Origin: Candidatus Ozemobacteraceae bacterium
Lineage (GTDB): Bacteria > Muiribacteriota > Ozemobacteria > Ozemobacterales > Ozemobacteraceae
Direction of reading: 5' to 3'
Assembly (NCBI GenBank): GCA_035373905.1
Contig: DAOSOK010000047.1
Span: 1 to 34,626, forward strand
Length of the DNA: 34,626 bases
Under the pieces are notes generated by a model that was not told where the DNA came from, made no database searches, and saw only the letters and a program-made list of their open reading frames with translations. Positions within the stretch are counted from its first letter, which is position 1. Every line of letters starts with the position of its first letter. Shown in pieces: positions 15,761-23,038 of the stretch. The translations under genes and the position numbers were made by a program.

Positions 15761-17113
15761 TCAGTTGTTCAGTTCGAGCACCAGGGCGGAGGCCTCGGAC
15801 TTGAGGCTTTCCTCGAGGCCGCCCTCGCTGTGGAGGCGGAAGTTGAGTTCCTGGACGACGAACTTCTTCACGTCGGCGGAATCCTTCGAACCGGCAACAT
15901 ACCCGCGGAGAGCGGAAAGATCGCCGTTTTCGACGGAGGAGACGAGTTCGGCGGCCTTGCTCTTCTTGTAAAGGTCGGCGATCATGTCATCCCACAGGTT
16001 GGACTTGCAGAAGTCGAGCGCCGTGTACCCGTTTTCGGCGGAGAAGTCGGAGGGCAGATACACCGCGAGGCCCTTCGCATTCTTCATCGAGTAGCCATTG
16101 TTCCCGTTCGCGACGATCGCGGCGTTGCAGGCGGCGGTGACCTTGTCGCAGGCGGTCTTGATCGCTTCGTCCTTGATCGCACCCTTCAGGAGGGCGGCCA
16201 GATGGATCAGGTCGATATTCTCAGGATAGGAGAAGGACTGGACCTTCTGAAGCGCAGCTTTATACTCGGCGCTGTATTTCCCGCTCATTGTGGCTTTGGC
16301 GAGGCCGTTCATGGCGTCGAACACCGGGGTCATCGCCGCGACCTTGATCGCGGACTGGGTGCAGTCCTCGTTTCCCTGGCTGCCGCCGCTGTAGGACTTC
16401 ACGAAGGTGTTGGTCCAGGTCTTGGCGAACGATTCGGCCGTCGAGGTCTTCGCGAGGGTGGCGAGAACGTCGTCATACGGAGTGCCCTTGCCGGGTTCGA
16501 CCTCTTCGGAGGCGACGATGTAATCGACGGAGTCCTTGCACGCATAGACGACTTCGGCCATCTGCATGAGGCAGGCGTCGAAGTTCAGGATATCGACGTT
16601 ATGTCCGATGACCTTCTTGATTTCGCGGAGAGCAACGGCCAGCTGATTGGTGGTGATATGGTTGTTGCTCGAGTCGTCATAGGAGATGCCGCGGGTGATC
16701 GGGCTCTGGTTGCCGAGCTTCCAGCCCGACCCGTGGTTCCACAGGGTGAAGACATAGCGTTTCGCCGGATAGTTGGCGACGACATACTTCGCAAACTCGA
16801 TGAAGAGCTTGTAATCGCCCATGTCGAGCTCGCCCATGTCCTTGACCTTGGTGATTTTGCCCTTCTCGATGTAGTTGTAGCAGGCCGGTCCGCGTTCGCG
16901 GTCGATCAGGGTGACGATATTCAGCCAGTCATTGGAGCCGATTTTGGCCATTTCCTGCTGGTCTTCAACACCAAACGGGTCGAGGTTGTTGTCCGCATTC
17001 AAAAAAACGGCGATCGTCCATTCCTTCATCGCCGGAGCGGCATCAGCGGCCCAAAGAGGGGAGACCAGGGCTACCATGAGGGCAATGAGAACCATACGCG
17101 ATACTCGGGTCAT
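15761..17113 (-). CDS. Clostripain family (C11) exported cysteine peptidase, paralogue
   Basis: A 450-aa second copy of the clostripain-like peptidase. It has a signal peptide (residues 1-24, ending SPLWAADA), catalytic His127 in WNHGSGW and Cys181 in FDACLMQMAEVVY. It keeps the order and spacing of its neighbour but has diverged most in the C-terminal third. I place the start at the ATG at 17113 because AAGGAG lies 7 nt before it; an upstream in-frame ATG (17137) has no site. Its own promoter and the hairpin after it suggest the two paralogues are separate transcription units, so the duplication has given separate expression control. Both should act outside the cytoplasm on proteins or peptides. 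Confidence 0.9.
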   Translation of the reverse strand: MTRVSRMVLIALMVALVSPLWAADAAPAMKEWTIAVFLNADNNLDPFGVEDQQEMAKIGSNDWLNIVTLIDRERGPACYNYIEKGKITKVKDMGELDMGDYKLFIEFAKYVVANYPAKRYVFTLWNHGSGWKLGNQSPITRGISYDDSSNNHITTNQLAVALREIKKVIGHNVDILNFDACLMQMAEVVYACKDSVDYIVASEEVEPGKGTPYDDVLATLAKTSTAESFAKTWTNTFVKSYSGGSQGNEDCTQSAIKVAAMTPVFDAMNGLAKATMSGKYSAEYKAALQKVQSFSYPENIDLIHLAALLKGAIKDEAIKTACDKVTAACNAAIVANGNNGYSMKNAKGLAVYLPSDFSAENGYTALDFCKSNLWDDMIADLYKKSKAAELVSSVENGDLSALRGYVAGSKDSADVKKFVVQELNFRLHSEGGLEESLKSEASALVLELNN

Positions 17114-17197
17114 TCTGCTTCTCCTTGTCTTATCCACTACTCGATACTTATAAGGGAACCCGTTATCCCACCCCTACTCATGGGTGAAGATATTTTG

Positions 17198-17226
17198 ATT
17201 CTACCAATCATCAAGGAAAGCCGCAA
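17198..17226 (-). promoter_or_regulatory. Probable promoter of the second clostripain gene
   Basis: On the minus strand TTGCGG (17226-17221), 17-nt spacer, TAGAAT (17203-17198), about 85 nt before the chosen ATG. It is weaker than the neighbour's promoter. A TTATAAG nearer the gene is an alternative -10. Confidence 0.4.
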
Positions 17227-17253
17227 GAGTACATCAAAAAAAATTTTGTAGGC

Positions 17254-17317
17254 CCGTTCGTGCTGAGTCCTGTCGAAGCACGAGTGCTCTCGCCCTTCGA
17301 CAAGCTCAGGGCGAACG
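17254..17317. repeat. REP-like bipartite palindromic repeat
   Basis: Two hairpin halves back to back: CGTTCGTGCT...AGCACGAG and CTCGCCCT...AGGGCGAACG, with outer ends CGTTCG/CGAACG complementary. The right half recurs, inverted and identical over 30 nt, at 34592-34621, and a diverged left half lies at 12452-12479. It sits between the divergently placed ends of a clostripain promoter region and the 3' end of the Hsp70 operon. Confidence 0.75.
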
Positions 17318-17397
17318 GAAGGGATTCTCCAGCTCTCGTGAATCAGAGAAAGCCACCCGTTTTCTGGGGATGGTCCCGGATCGCGTGACGATGCCCG

Positions 17398-20214
17398 TCA
17401 GGCTTCCGAAACGTCTTGGGATTCCCCGCCGGAGTCGGAAACCCAGACGAACCCTGAAGGGAGGCGCTCGCCGCAGAATTCAGCCAGATCGTCGGCCTGG
17501 AGGACCTGAACTTCCAAAAGGGGCTGGAGGAAGGATTTTTTCCGATCGCCCGTCTTCAGTCGTTCGAGGATGCGCTTTCGCAGGGCGTCATCGACCTGGA
17601 CCAGCCGATCTCCCGTTTTGCGGCCGAATTCCCGCAGGGCCCAGTCGGCATACGAAGAACCGGCCGGGGACGGGCCGCGCCGAAGCACCTGTTCGGCCCA
17701 TTCGGAAACGGTGACGACGGGAACCAGCGCCGTCGGCGGAGCATACGACATGACACGGGCGCCGAATCGCCCCAGGGCATACAGGGCAATCTGGTCTCTC
17801 CCCCAGGTTCCGGGGGCCCGCAAGATCCATGTACCGATACGTATTTTTTCCTCGACGGGAATCCGCTCGCACTGGGCAAGCAGGCGCCAGATCTGGTTTC
17901 GTTCGTGCTGATCGGGAATGCGCTCCCCTTTTCCCGTTTTCTTCGACGGGAATAGCACCGCCTCGAGAGTCGCCGCCATTTCCGCCTGCCGCTCGGCAGT
18001 GAGACCGGGCGCAATGCGCTTCCACATGATCCACCATTCCGACCACAGGCCGGTGTTTTTCGACGTAGGCGGGCTTTTACGGAGTTCGAACAGACGGTCG
18101 ACCCGTACCTCGTCACCGGGAGCTCCGAAGCCGGGTCTCAGGCAGTATCCGACCAGCCTCAACCAAGCCATGCGGGCGTCATCACCCGACAGAAACCGTT
18201 CGTCGCCGACGGAAAGATCGAAAAGGGTACGCAGCACCGCCGTATTCCAGTCTTCGCGGTGTATTCCGAGCACCTCTTCGAGCAGTTTGAACACCTGGTT
18301 GAACGCGGGCTTCTGGGGGGCGTTCGAAAACAGGCTGTCGAACAGTTTTTTCACCTGGCCGGTCTGCCGCTTCGTCAACCCCTTCGAGGCGGCCGCATCG
18401 GTCTCGACCTCTTCTTCGGGCGTCAGGTCGAACATCAGTTCCCGCCGAAACGCGCCGTCGCCGCACCCGCGGCAAACGACCTGCAACCGGCCCGTCTCGC
18501 GCAACGTGACGTCGAGGCCAACCTGCCGGATGCCGGTTTCACGTGAATCCGCGTTTTCCGTTTTCCAGCGAAGGGGCGGCAGAGGGGTCAGCCGCCGGGC
18601 GCTGTATTTCATGAGATCGCCGAGCGACTCGCCGCGCGGGGCGGAGGGGCTGAAATACGCGTAAAACGCGACATCCTGACCGACGTCGACCCCGAACGTC
18701 TTGCCAGCGATCGAGAACGGCCGTTCGACTTCCGAGCCTTTCGGAAGGAGGCAGAGAACCTGTTCGGGCACGTGTTTCTCCCCCCGCCCCGACTTGCCGG
18801 TTCCTATACCAAGATATATGGAAACGGGGCTTCCCGCTTTGATCCGGTGTCCGAGTCCCAGCCCGACCATTGAATAATATACGGCACCGGATGCAACAGC
18901 CAGCATCGGATGCGGGTTGTTCAACTCTTTGGGAGGCTCGCCGCCGCGCCACGAGGCCAGCACGTTCAGAATGCGCGTCCGAAGCGTCCGGGACAGCATC
19001 GTTCCGCCGTTGAACAGCACGGCGTCCGGCATGGCGCCGTGTTCGGCGAGGAACGCGGCGAGGTGTCGCGTAACGGCGGGATCGCGCGAATACGGCAGGC
19101 CCGCTTCCGAGAGGCCGATGCCGGCGTCCTCGGCCGGGCGTTCATCGAAGGCGACGACGGGGAAATACCCGTCGACGAGCATTTCGCGGAGTTCCGACAA
19201 CGGCACCTCCAGGCTGAAGCTCTGAGCCACGACACGACTTCCGGCGCCGGATACCGTGAAGCGGGCCTTCTCCCCCTCGTCGCCGACGTCCCCGAGCGCG
19301 CGTTCCTTGACGGAACGGCTCTGGTCGAGCACCGACAACCACTGCTTCGCAACCAGCTTGCGACCCTTGTGATGGAACTTCGCCTCGACGGCTTTCGCGA
19401 CGGCCAAATCGAGGTTGTCGCCGCCGATCAGCAGGTGCGGGCCGACGGCCAGACGGGAGAACTGCGGCTCGTCCGCTGCGTCGGGCCATTCGACGCCGAT
19501 CAGGCTGAAATCTGTGGTGCCGCCGCCGATGTCGATGACGAGCGCCGTCTTCACGCCGCGCAGTTCGCGCTCGAGCGTCTTGGGGTGCCGCGCCAGGAAA
19601 TCGTAGAACGCAGCCTGCGGCTCTTCCAAGAGCGTTTTCACCGGCAGGCCGGAGCGGGTGATCGCTTCGAGCGTCAGGTTGCGGGCGACGGGATCGAACG
19701 AGGCCGGGACGGTCACGATGATCTGCTGTTGTTCCAGGCGAAGATCGGGGTCGGAGGCCGCCATGGCGTGGTTCCAGGCGTCGGCGAGATGTCGCAGAAA
19801 CGCCGCCGAGGCGTCGACCGGCGACAGCTTGTCGCGCACCAGTTCGCTCTGCCACGGCAGGATCGGCGAGAGGCGGTCGATACGGGGATGGCACAGCCAG
19901 GATTTGGCGCTGTGAACCAACCGGGCCGGCAGTTCGGCCCCCAGTTGCCGGGCGAACGCGCCGGCGATCGGCCCGGGGACGGCATTCCATGGAGGCGTTC
20001 CGTAGACGGCTGGATCATCGGGCAGGAAGAGCAGCGACGGCAGGGTCGGGCACCCGCTCGTCTGGCCTTTTTCCACGAACTGCGGGATCGGGAACGACTT
20101 GATCTCGCGCTTTTTCGCCTTCAGATCGAGATACGAAAGCGCGCACTGAGTCGTCCCCAGGTCGATCCCGACGAGAAACCGCGGCCCTCCGGCCGCCGCG
20201 CCCTTTTCGGCCAT
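17398..20214 (-). CDS. Hsp70-family protein with DUF3731-type C-terminus
   Basis: A 938-aa cytoplasmic protein. Residues about 10-400 are an Hsp70/actin-type ATPase: phosphate-1 loop GIDLGTTQCA, phosphate-2 IDIGGGTTDFSLIG, and adenosine-side FNGGTMLSRTLR. The usual substrate-binding half is modified and followed by a long helical C-terminal region (about 600-935) that matches the DUF3731 extension known in a subset of Hsp70-like proteins. It lacks the DnaK-type EEVD or lid end. I choose the ATG at 20214, 6 nt after GGGGGAG; a GTG 6 codons earlier overlaps that site. It is the last gene of the DUF2760-Hsp70-Hsp70 operon. It probably works with its shorter partner; clients are unknown. Confidence 0.85.
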   Translation of the reverse strand: MAEKGAAAGGPRFLVGIDLGTTQCALSYLDLKAKKREIKSFPIPQFVEKGQTSGCPTLPSLLFLPDDPAVYGTPPWNAVPGPIAGAFARQLGAELPARLVHSAKSWLCHPRIDRLSPILPWQSELVRDKLSPVDASAAFLRHLADAWNHAMAASDPDLRLEQQQIIVTVPASFDPVARNLTLEAITRSGLPVKTLLEEPQAAFYDFLARHPKTLERELRGVKTALVIDIGGGTTDFSLIGVEWPDAADEPQFSRLAVGPHLLIGGDNLDLAVAKAVEAKFHHKGRKLVAKQWLSVLDQSRSVKERALGDVGDEGEKARFTVSGAGSRVVAQSFSLEVPLSELREMLVDGYFPVVAFDERPAEDAGIGLSEAGLPYSRDPAVTRHLAAFLAEHGAMPDAVLFNGGTMLSRTLRTRILNVLASWRGGEPPKELNNPHPMLAVASGAVYYSMVGLGLGHRIKAGSPVSIYLGIGTGKSGRGEKHVPEQVLCLLPKGSEVERPFSIAGKTFGVDVGQDVAFYAYFSPSAPRGESLGDLMKYSARRLTPLPPLRWKTENADSRETGIRQVGLDVTLRETGRLQVVCRGCGDGAFRRELMFDLTPEEEVETDAAASKGLTKRQTGQVKKLFDSLFSNAPQKPAFNQVFKLLEEVLGIHREDWNTAVLRTLFDLSVGDERFLSGDDARMAWLRLVGYCLRPGFGAPGDEVRVDRLFELRKSPPTSKNTGLWSEWWIMWKRIAPGLTAERQAEMAATLEAVLFPSKKTGKGERIPDQHERNQIWRLLAQCERIPVEEKIRIGTWILRAPGTWGRDQIALYALGRFGARVMSYAPPTALVPVVTVSEWAEQVLRRGPSPAGSSYADWALREFGRKTGDRLVQVDDALRKRILERLKTGDRKKSFLQPLLEVQVLQADDLAEFCGERLPSGFVWVSDSGGESQDVSEA

Positions 20215-20273
20215 GTTTTGCTCCCCCGGCACGTCCGGACTCCGGGCATGCCTTCCGGTGCCACTCCGGAGTG

Positions 20274-22064
20274 CTATTTTATAGCATCACGTACGTTGAA
20301 TTCGAGTTTCCACTTGTGATCGCCGGACTTTTCTCTGCACCAGACTTCGAGGGTGCCGATTTCGGTCACGGCGACCTGGAGCGTCACGTCGACGAGCGTG
20401 CCGGGCGCCATGCCGTCGCGCACGGGAAGCTCGGCGCGAAGCGAGCTGGTCTCCTCGATCTCCGGCGGCATTTCCTCGTGGAGCTGACCGACCTGGTCCT
20501 CGCGGCGGCAGTTGGACTTGAAGAATTTGAATTCGACGGGTTTTCCGACGACGAGGCCGAAGGTGCGGCCGGGAATCTCGGCCGTCGCGCCTTCCTCCAT
20601 GCCCTGCGAAGCCACGCACAGTCCCTTGAGCGGCGGCTTGTAGCCCGGCACGGCGGGCAGCGCCGTCTCGACGCCGAGGTAGTAGGCCTGGGAGACGCCG
20701 CCCCGGATGCGGATGCCCTTTCCCTGGCGAGCCAGACCGAACGCGACCGCTCCGGCCGAGACCGCACCGCTCAGGTCGGCGCCCTCGAGAACCCGGATCG
20801 CAGGCTTCCCGTCGGCTTCGAGCCAGGTGTTGATGACTTCGACCAAGCGGCTCCGGAACCGTTCTGCCCGGAACACGCCGCCGTTGAACAGGATCGCCTT
20901 CGGGTGGCTGAAATCGCGCTCCCCGCCGCCCTGGCTCCTGAGGAATTTCGCCAGGTGCCGGGTGATCGCCGGGTCGGCCGCGTAGGCGAGGTGCAGCTCC
21001 TTGAAGCCGCTCGCCGGCTCTTCGTGCGGTTCTTCGTCCATCTTGCAGAACGGGAAGAAGCCGTCGACGAGGATGTTCTCGATCTCGTCGCGGTCGAGCG
21101 AGGTCTTGAGCGAGCCGCCCACGACGCTGCTGCCGCGGCCGGAGATGACGATCGGCTCGCTCTTGGCCCCGGGGTTGTTGAGCAGGTTCTCTTTCGCCTT
21201 GCGGCAGGCGTGGCTCAGGGCCATCGTTTGCCAGGTGTCGACTTTCTTCTTCGCGGCTTCGAGTTTCTGACGGGCCTGGAACGCCAGCGTCAGGTCCATG
21301 TTGTCGCCGCCGAGCAGGATGTGGTTTCCGACCGCGACGCGCTCGAGCTGCAGGTCGCCGTCCTTCTCGCTGACCTCGATGAGACTGAAGTCGGTGGTGC
21401 CGCCGCCCACGTCGACGACGAGCACGACATCGCCCTTCTTCACCTGCTCGCGCCAGGGCGCCTTGGTCTGGGAAATCCAGGCGTAGAAGGCGGCCTGCGG
21501 CTCTTCGAGCAGGGTCACTTCGGCGAGGCCGGCCTGTTTCGCCGCTTCGACGGTCAGGTCGCGCGCGGCGGCGTCGAACGAGGCGGGGATCGTCACGATC
21601 AGCTGCTGGTCTTCGAGTTTCGCCTTCGCGTTCTTCGCGTTCCAGGCATACCGCAGGTGCGTCAGAAACTCGCTCTGGGCCTCGAGCGGAGAGATTTTCT
21701 TCGCGCCCGCCGGGGCGTTCCATGGCAGGATCGCCTCTTTCCGGTCGATCCGCGGGTTGCACAGCCACGACTTGGCCGACGAGATCAGCCGGGCAGGCAC
21801 TTCGGCGCCGCGTTCGCGGGCATACTCGCCGACGATGAACGGGCACTCGCGCTTCCAGGGCAGGGCCTGCTTCTCCTGGAGACGCTCGAACAGGAACGAA
21901 GGCAGCGACTCGCGCTCCTCGACCGCCCCTTGGGCGAATTCCTGCAGGATCGGGAACGTGCAGACATCCGGCTTGTCCGATTCGGAATCGGTCGTCGGGG
22001 CGTGCGCGATGACGATGTTGGTCGTGCCGAGATCGACACCTACGATGTTCTTAGCCTGGCTCAC
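20274..22064 (-). CDS. Hsp70-family ATPase (short partner)
   Basis: A 596-aa Hsp70-like chaperone ATPase. Phosphate-1 is GVDLGTTNIVIA, phosphate-2 VVDVGGGTTDFSLIE, and the adenosine loop LFNGGVFRAERFRS. It shares blocks with the longer downstream protein (AKSWLCNPRIDR versus AKSWLCHPRIDR; LLEEPQAAFY), so the two are ancient paralogues. The start is GTG: the site GAGGAGG lies 7 nt before it, 12 nt after the DUF2760 stop. A beta-rich C-terminal part (about 450-596) is present, but no helical lid of the DnaK type is evident. No J-protein or GrpE gene is nearby. The probable role is ATP-dependent folding or assembly of specific clients with the membrane-bound DUF2760 protein. Confidence 0.88.
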   Translation of the reverse strand: MSQAKNIVGVDLGTTNIVIAHAPTTDSESDKPDVCTFPILQEFAQGAVEERESLPSFLFERLQEKQALPWKRECPFIVGEYARERGAEVPARLISSAKSWLCNPRIDRKEAILPWNAPAGAKKISPLEAQSEFLTHLRYAWNAKNAKAKLEDQQLIVTIPASFDAAARDLTVEAAKQAGLAEVTLLEEPQAAFYAWISQTKAPWREQVKKGDVVLVVDVGGGTTDFSLIEVSEKDGDLQLERVAVGNHILLGGDNMDLTLAFQARQKLEAAKKKVDTWQTMALSHACRKAKENLLNNPGAKSEPIVISGRGSSVVGGSLKTSLDRDEIENILVDGFFPFCKMDEEPHEEPASGFKELHLAYAADPAITRHLAKFLRSQGGGERDFSHPKAILFNGGVFRAERFRSRLVEVINTWLEADGKPAIRVLEGADLSGAVSAGAVAFGLARQGKGIRIRGGVSQAYYLGVETALPAVPGYKPPLKGLCVASQGMEEGATAEIPGRTFGLVVGKPVEFKFFKSNCRREDQVGQLHEEMPPEIEETSSLRAELPVRDGMAPGTLVDVTLQVAVTEIGTLEVWCREKSGDHKWKLEFNVRDAIK

Positions 22065-22076
22065 GCGGCTGCCTCC

Positions 22077-22826
22077 TCAGGAGATCTCGACTTCGGCCGG
22101 AGCGATCACGTCGCCGGTCCAGCCGGACACCAGCGAAGGAAGCTTGCACTCCTTCATCCTCCAGCCCCGATGCACGAGAACGCCGCTGTATGGGCCGGCG
22201 GGCGCGACGTTGCCGGTCAGCTTGATCGCGTTCGGGTCGACCTTCTCGCCCAGGCTCACCGTTTCCCCTTCGGGATCGTTCAGGACGTGCTCGATGATGA
22301 GCCGCTCATGCAGGATCTTGCGGCAGCCTTCGTGGATCGGCCGGATCGCGCCGCCCAGGCTCTCGTCGTCGACTTCGGAGATGTCTTCCATCAAAAAGTC
22401 AAGCAGCCGTCCCTCTTTCTGGAACAGCGCCAGAATCTGGTACGCGACGGCCGGAACCGCGGGTTCGGGCTGGGGAACTGCAACCGGCGCGGGTTCCGGC
22501 TTCGGCTCGGGCTTCGGTTCCGGTTTCGGCGCAGGGGCGGGTTCAGGTTTCAACTCTGCCTTCGCGGCCGGCTCTTCGGTTTTTTCGGGCTGCGGAGCCG
22601 GAGCGGCGGATGTGAACAGCTCGATCAGCGCCAGCAGGCCCGTCGCGACGAGGAAGATGCCGATCGCGATGCCGATCGGGGAGCCGCAGCAGCACTGCTG
22701 ACCGCAGGATTTGAGCATCTCCTCGAGTTTCGCCGGTTCTTTCAGCAGGGGCGCCAGCCGGGCGCCTCCGTAGATGATCCCCGCCGTTCCGGCAAGGGAG
22801 AGCAGGGCAAGCAGTTTTCTGAACAT
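22077..22826 (-). CDS. DUF2760 membrane protein of Hsp70 operon
   Basis: A 249-aa protein. Two hydrophobic helices (about 4-24 and 50-71) flank a cysteine-rich loop (CGQQCCCG), followed by a Pro-Glu-Lys spacer of KPEP repeats (about 75-120). The C-terminal 130 residues form the DUF2760 domain: LFQKEGRLLDFLMEDIS, IRPIHEGCRKIL, HRGWRMKECKLPSL and the end APAEVEIS. DUF2760 genes commonly sit beside this kind of Hsp70 pair, so it is probably the membrane platform or cofactor of the chaperones. AGGTGG precedes the ATG. It is the first gene of the operon, with a TTGACA-type promoter upstream. Confidence 0.85.
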   Translation of the reverse strand: MFRKLLALLSLAGTAGIIYGGARLAPLLKEPAKLEEMLKSCGQQCCCGSPIGIAIGIFLVATGLLALIELFTSAAPAPQPEKTEEPAAKAELKPEPAPAPKPEPKPEPKPEPAPVAVPQPEPAVPAVAYQILALFQKEGRLLDFLMEDISEVDDESLGGAIRPIHEGCRKILHERLIIEHVLNDPEGETVSLGEKVDPNAIKLTGNVAPAGPYSGVLVHRGWRMKECKLPSLVSGWTGDVIAPAEVEIS

Positions 22827-22867
22827 TCGCCACCTCGGGCAGATGATTTTTTCACTCAGAACTGTAG

Positions 22868-22896
22868 AATATGCCGTCCTCTCATTCCCCTGTCAA
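22868..22896 (-). promoter_or_regulatory. Promoter of the DUF2760-Hsp70 operon
   Basis: On the minus strand TTGACA (22896-22891), 17-nt spacer, CATATT (22873-22868), about 40 nt before the gene. No CIRCE-like inverted repeat and no heat-shock sigma32 pattern are seen, so classical heat-shock control is not evident. Confidence 0.5.
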
Positions 22897-22901
22897 GGGG
22901 T

Positions 22902-22920
22902 GGCGGGTTTCAAACCCGCC
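22902..22920. repeat. GGCGGGTTT palindrome, copy A
   Basis: Perfect 9-bp inverted repeat GGCGGGTTT-C-AAACCCGCC directly upstream of the chaperone promoter. It is the same family as the copy at 22989-23015 and the tandem copies at 25243-25360. An AT-rich stretch (22952-22978) separates the first two. Confidence 0.7.
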
Positions 22921-22988
22921 GTAAACGGAATTTCACGGCTGAAGCGCCACATTTTTTATAATTATTTATATATATCACACACGCGACG

Positions 22989-23015
22989 CAGGGGCGGGTT
23001 TGAAACCCGCCCCTG
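22989..23015. repeat. GGGGCGGGTTT palindrome, copy B
   Basis: Perfect 13-bp inverted repeat CAGGGGCGGGTTT-G-AAACCCGCCCCTG, 24 nt beyond the stop of the aldehyde oxidoreductase gene. It could end that transcript, but no T-run follows on the minus strand, so a dispersed repeat is the better label. Confidence 0.7.
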
Positions 23016-23038
23016 TGAGGATATGAGCGAAAGAATCG

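Noticed and set aside
14679..17251. Long plus-strand frames opposite both clostripain genes
   Set aside because: Both mirror genes with catalytic motifs and signal peptides; the translations are Gly/Val/Asp-rich shadow sequence.
22841..22900. Heat-shock CIRCE or sigma32 element before the chaperone operon
   Set aside because: No TTAGCACTC-N9-GAGTGCTAA palindrome and no sigma32-type -10; the TTGACA-N17 promoter explains expression.
20271..22961. An 896-codon open frame on the plus strand opposite the chaperone operon
   Set aside because: It is antisense to two clear family matches (Hsp70 and DUF2760); its translation is Arg/Asp/Leu-rich without domains. High GC with strong third-position bias opens such mirror frames.
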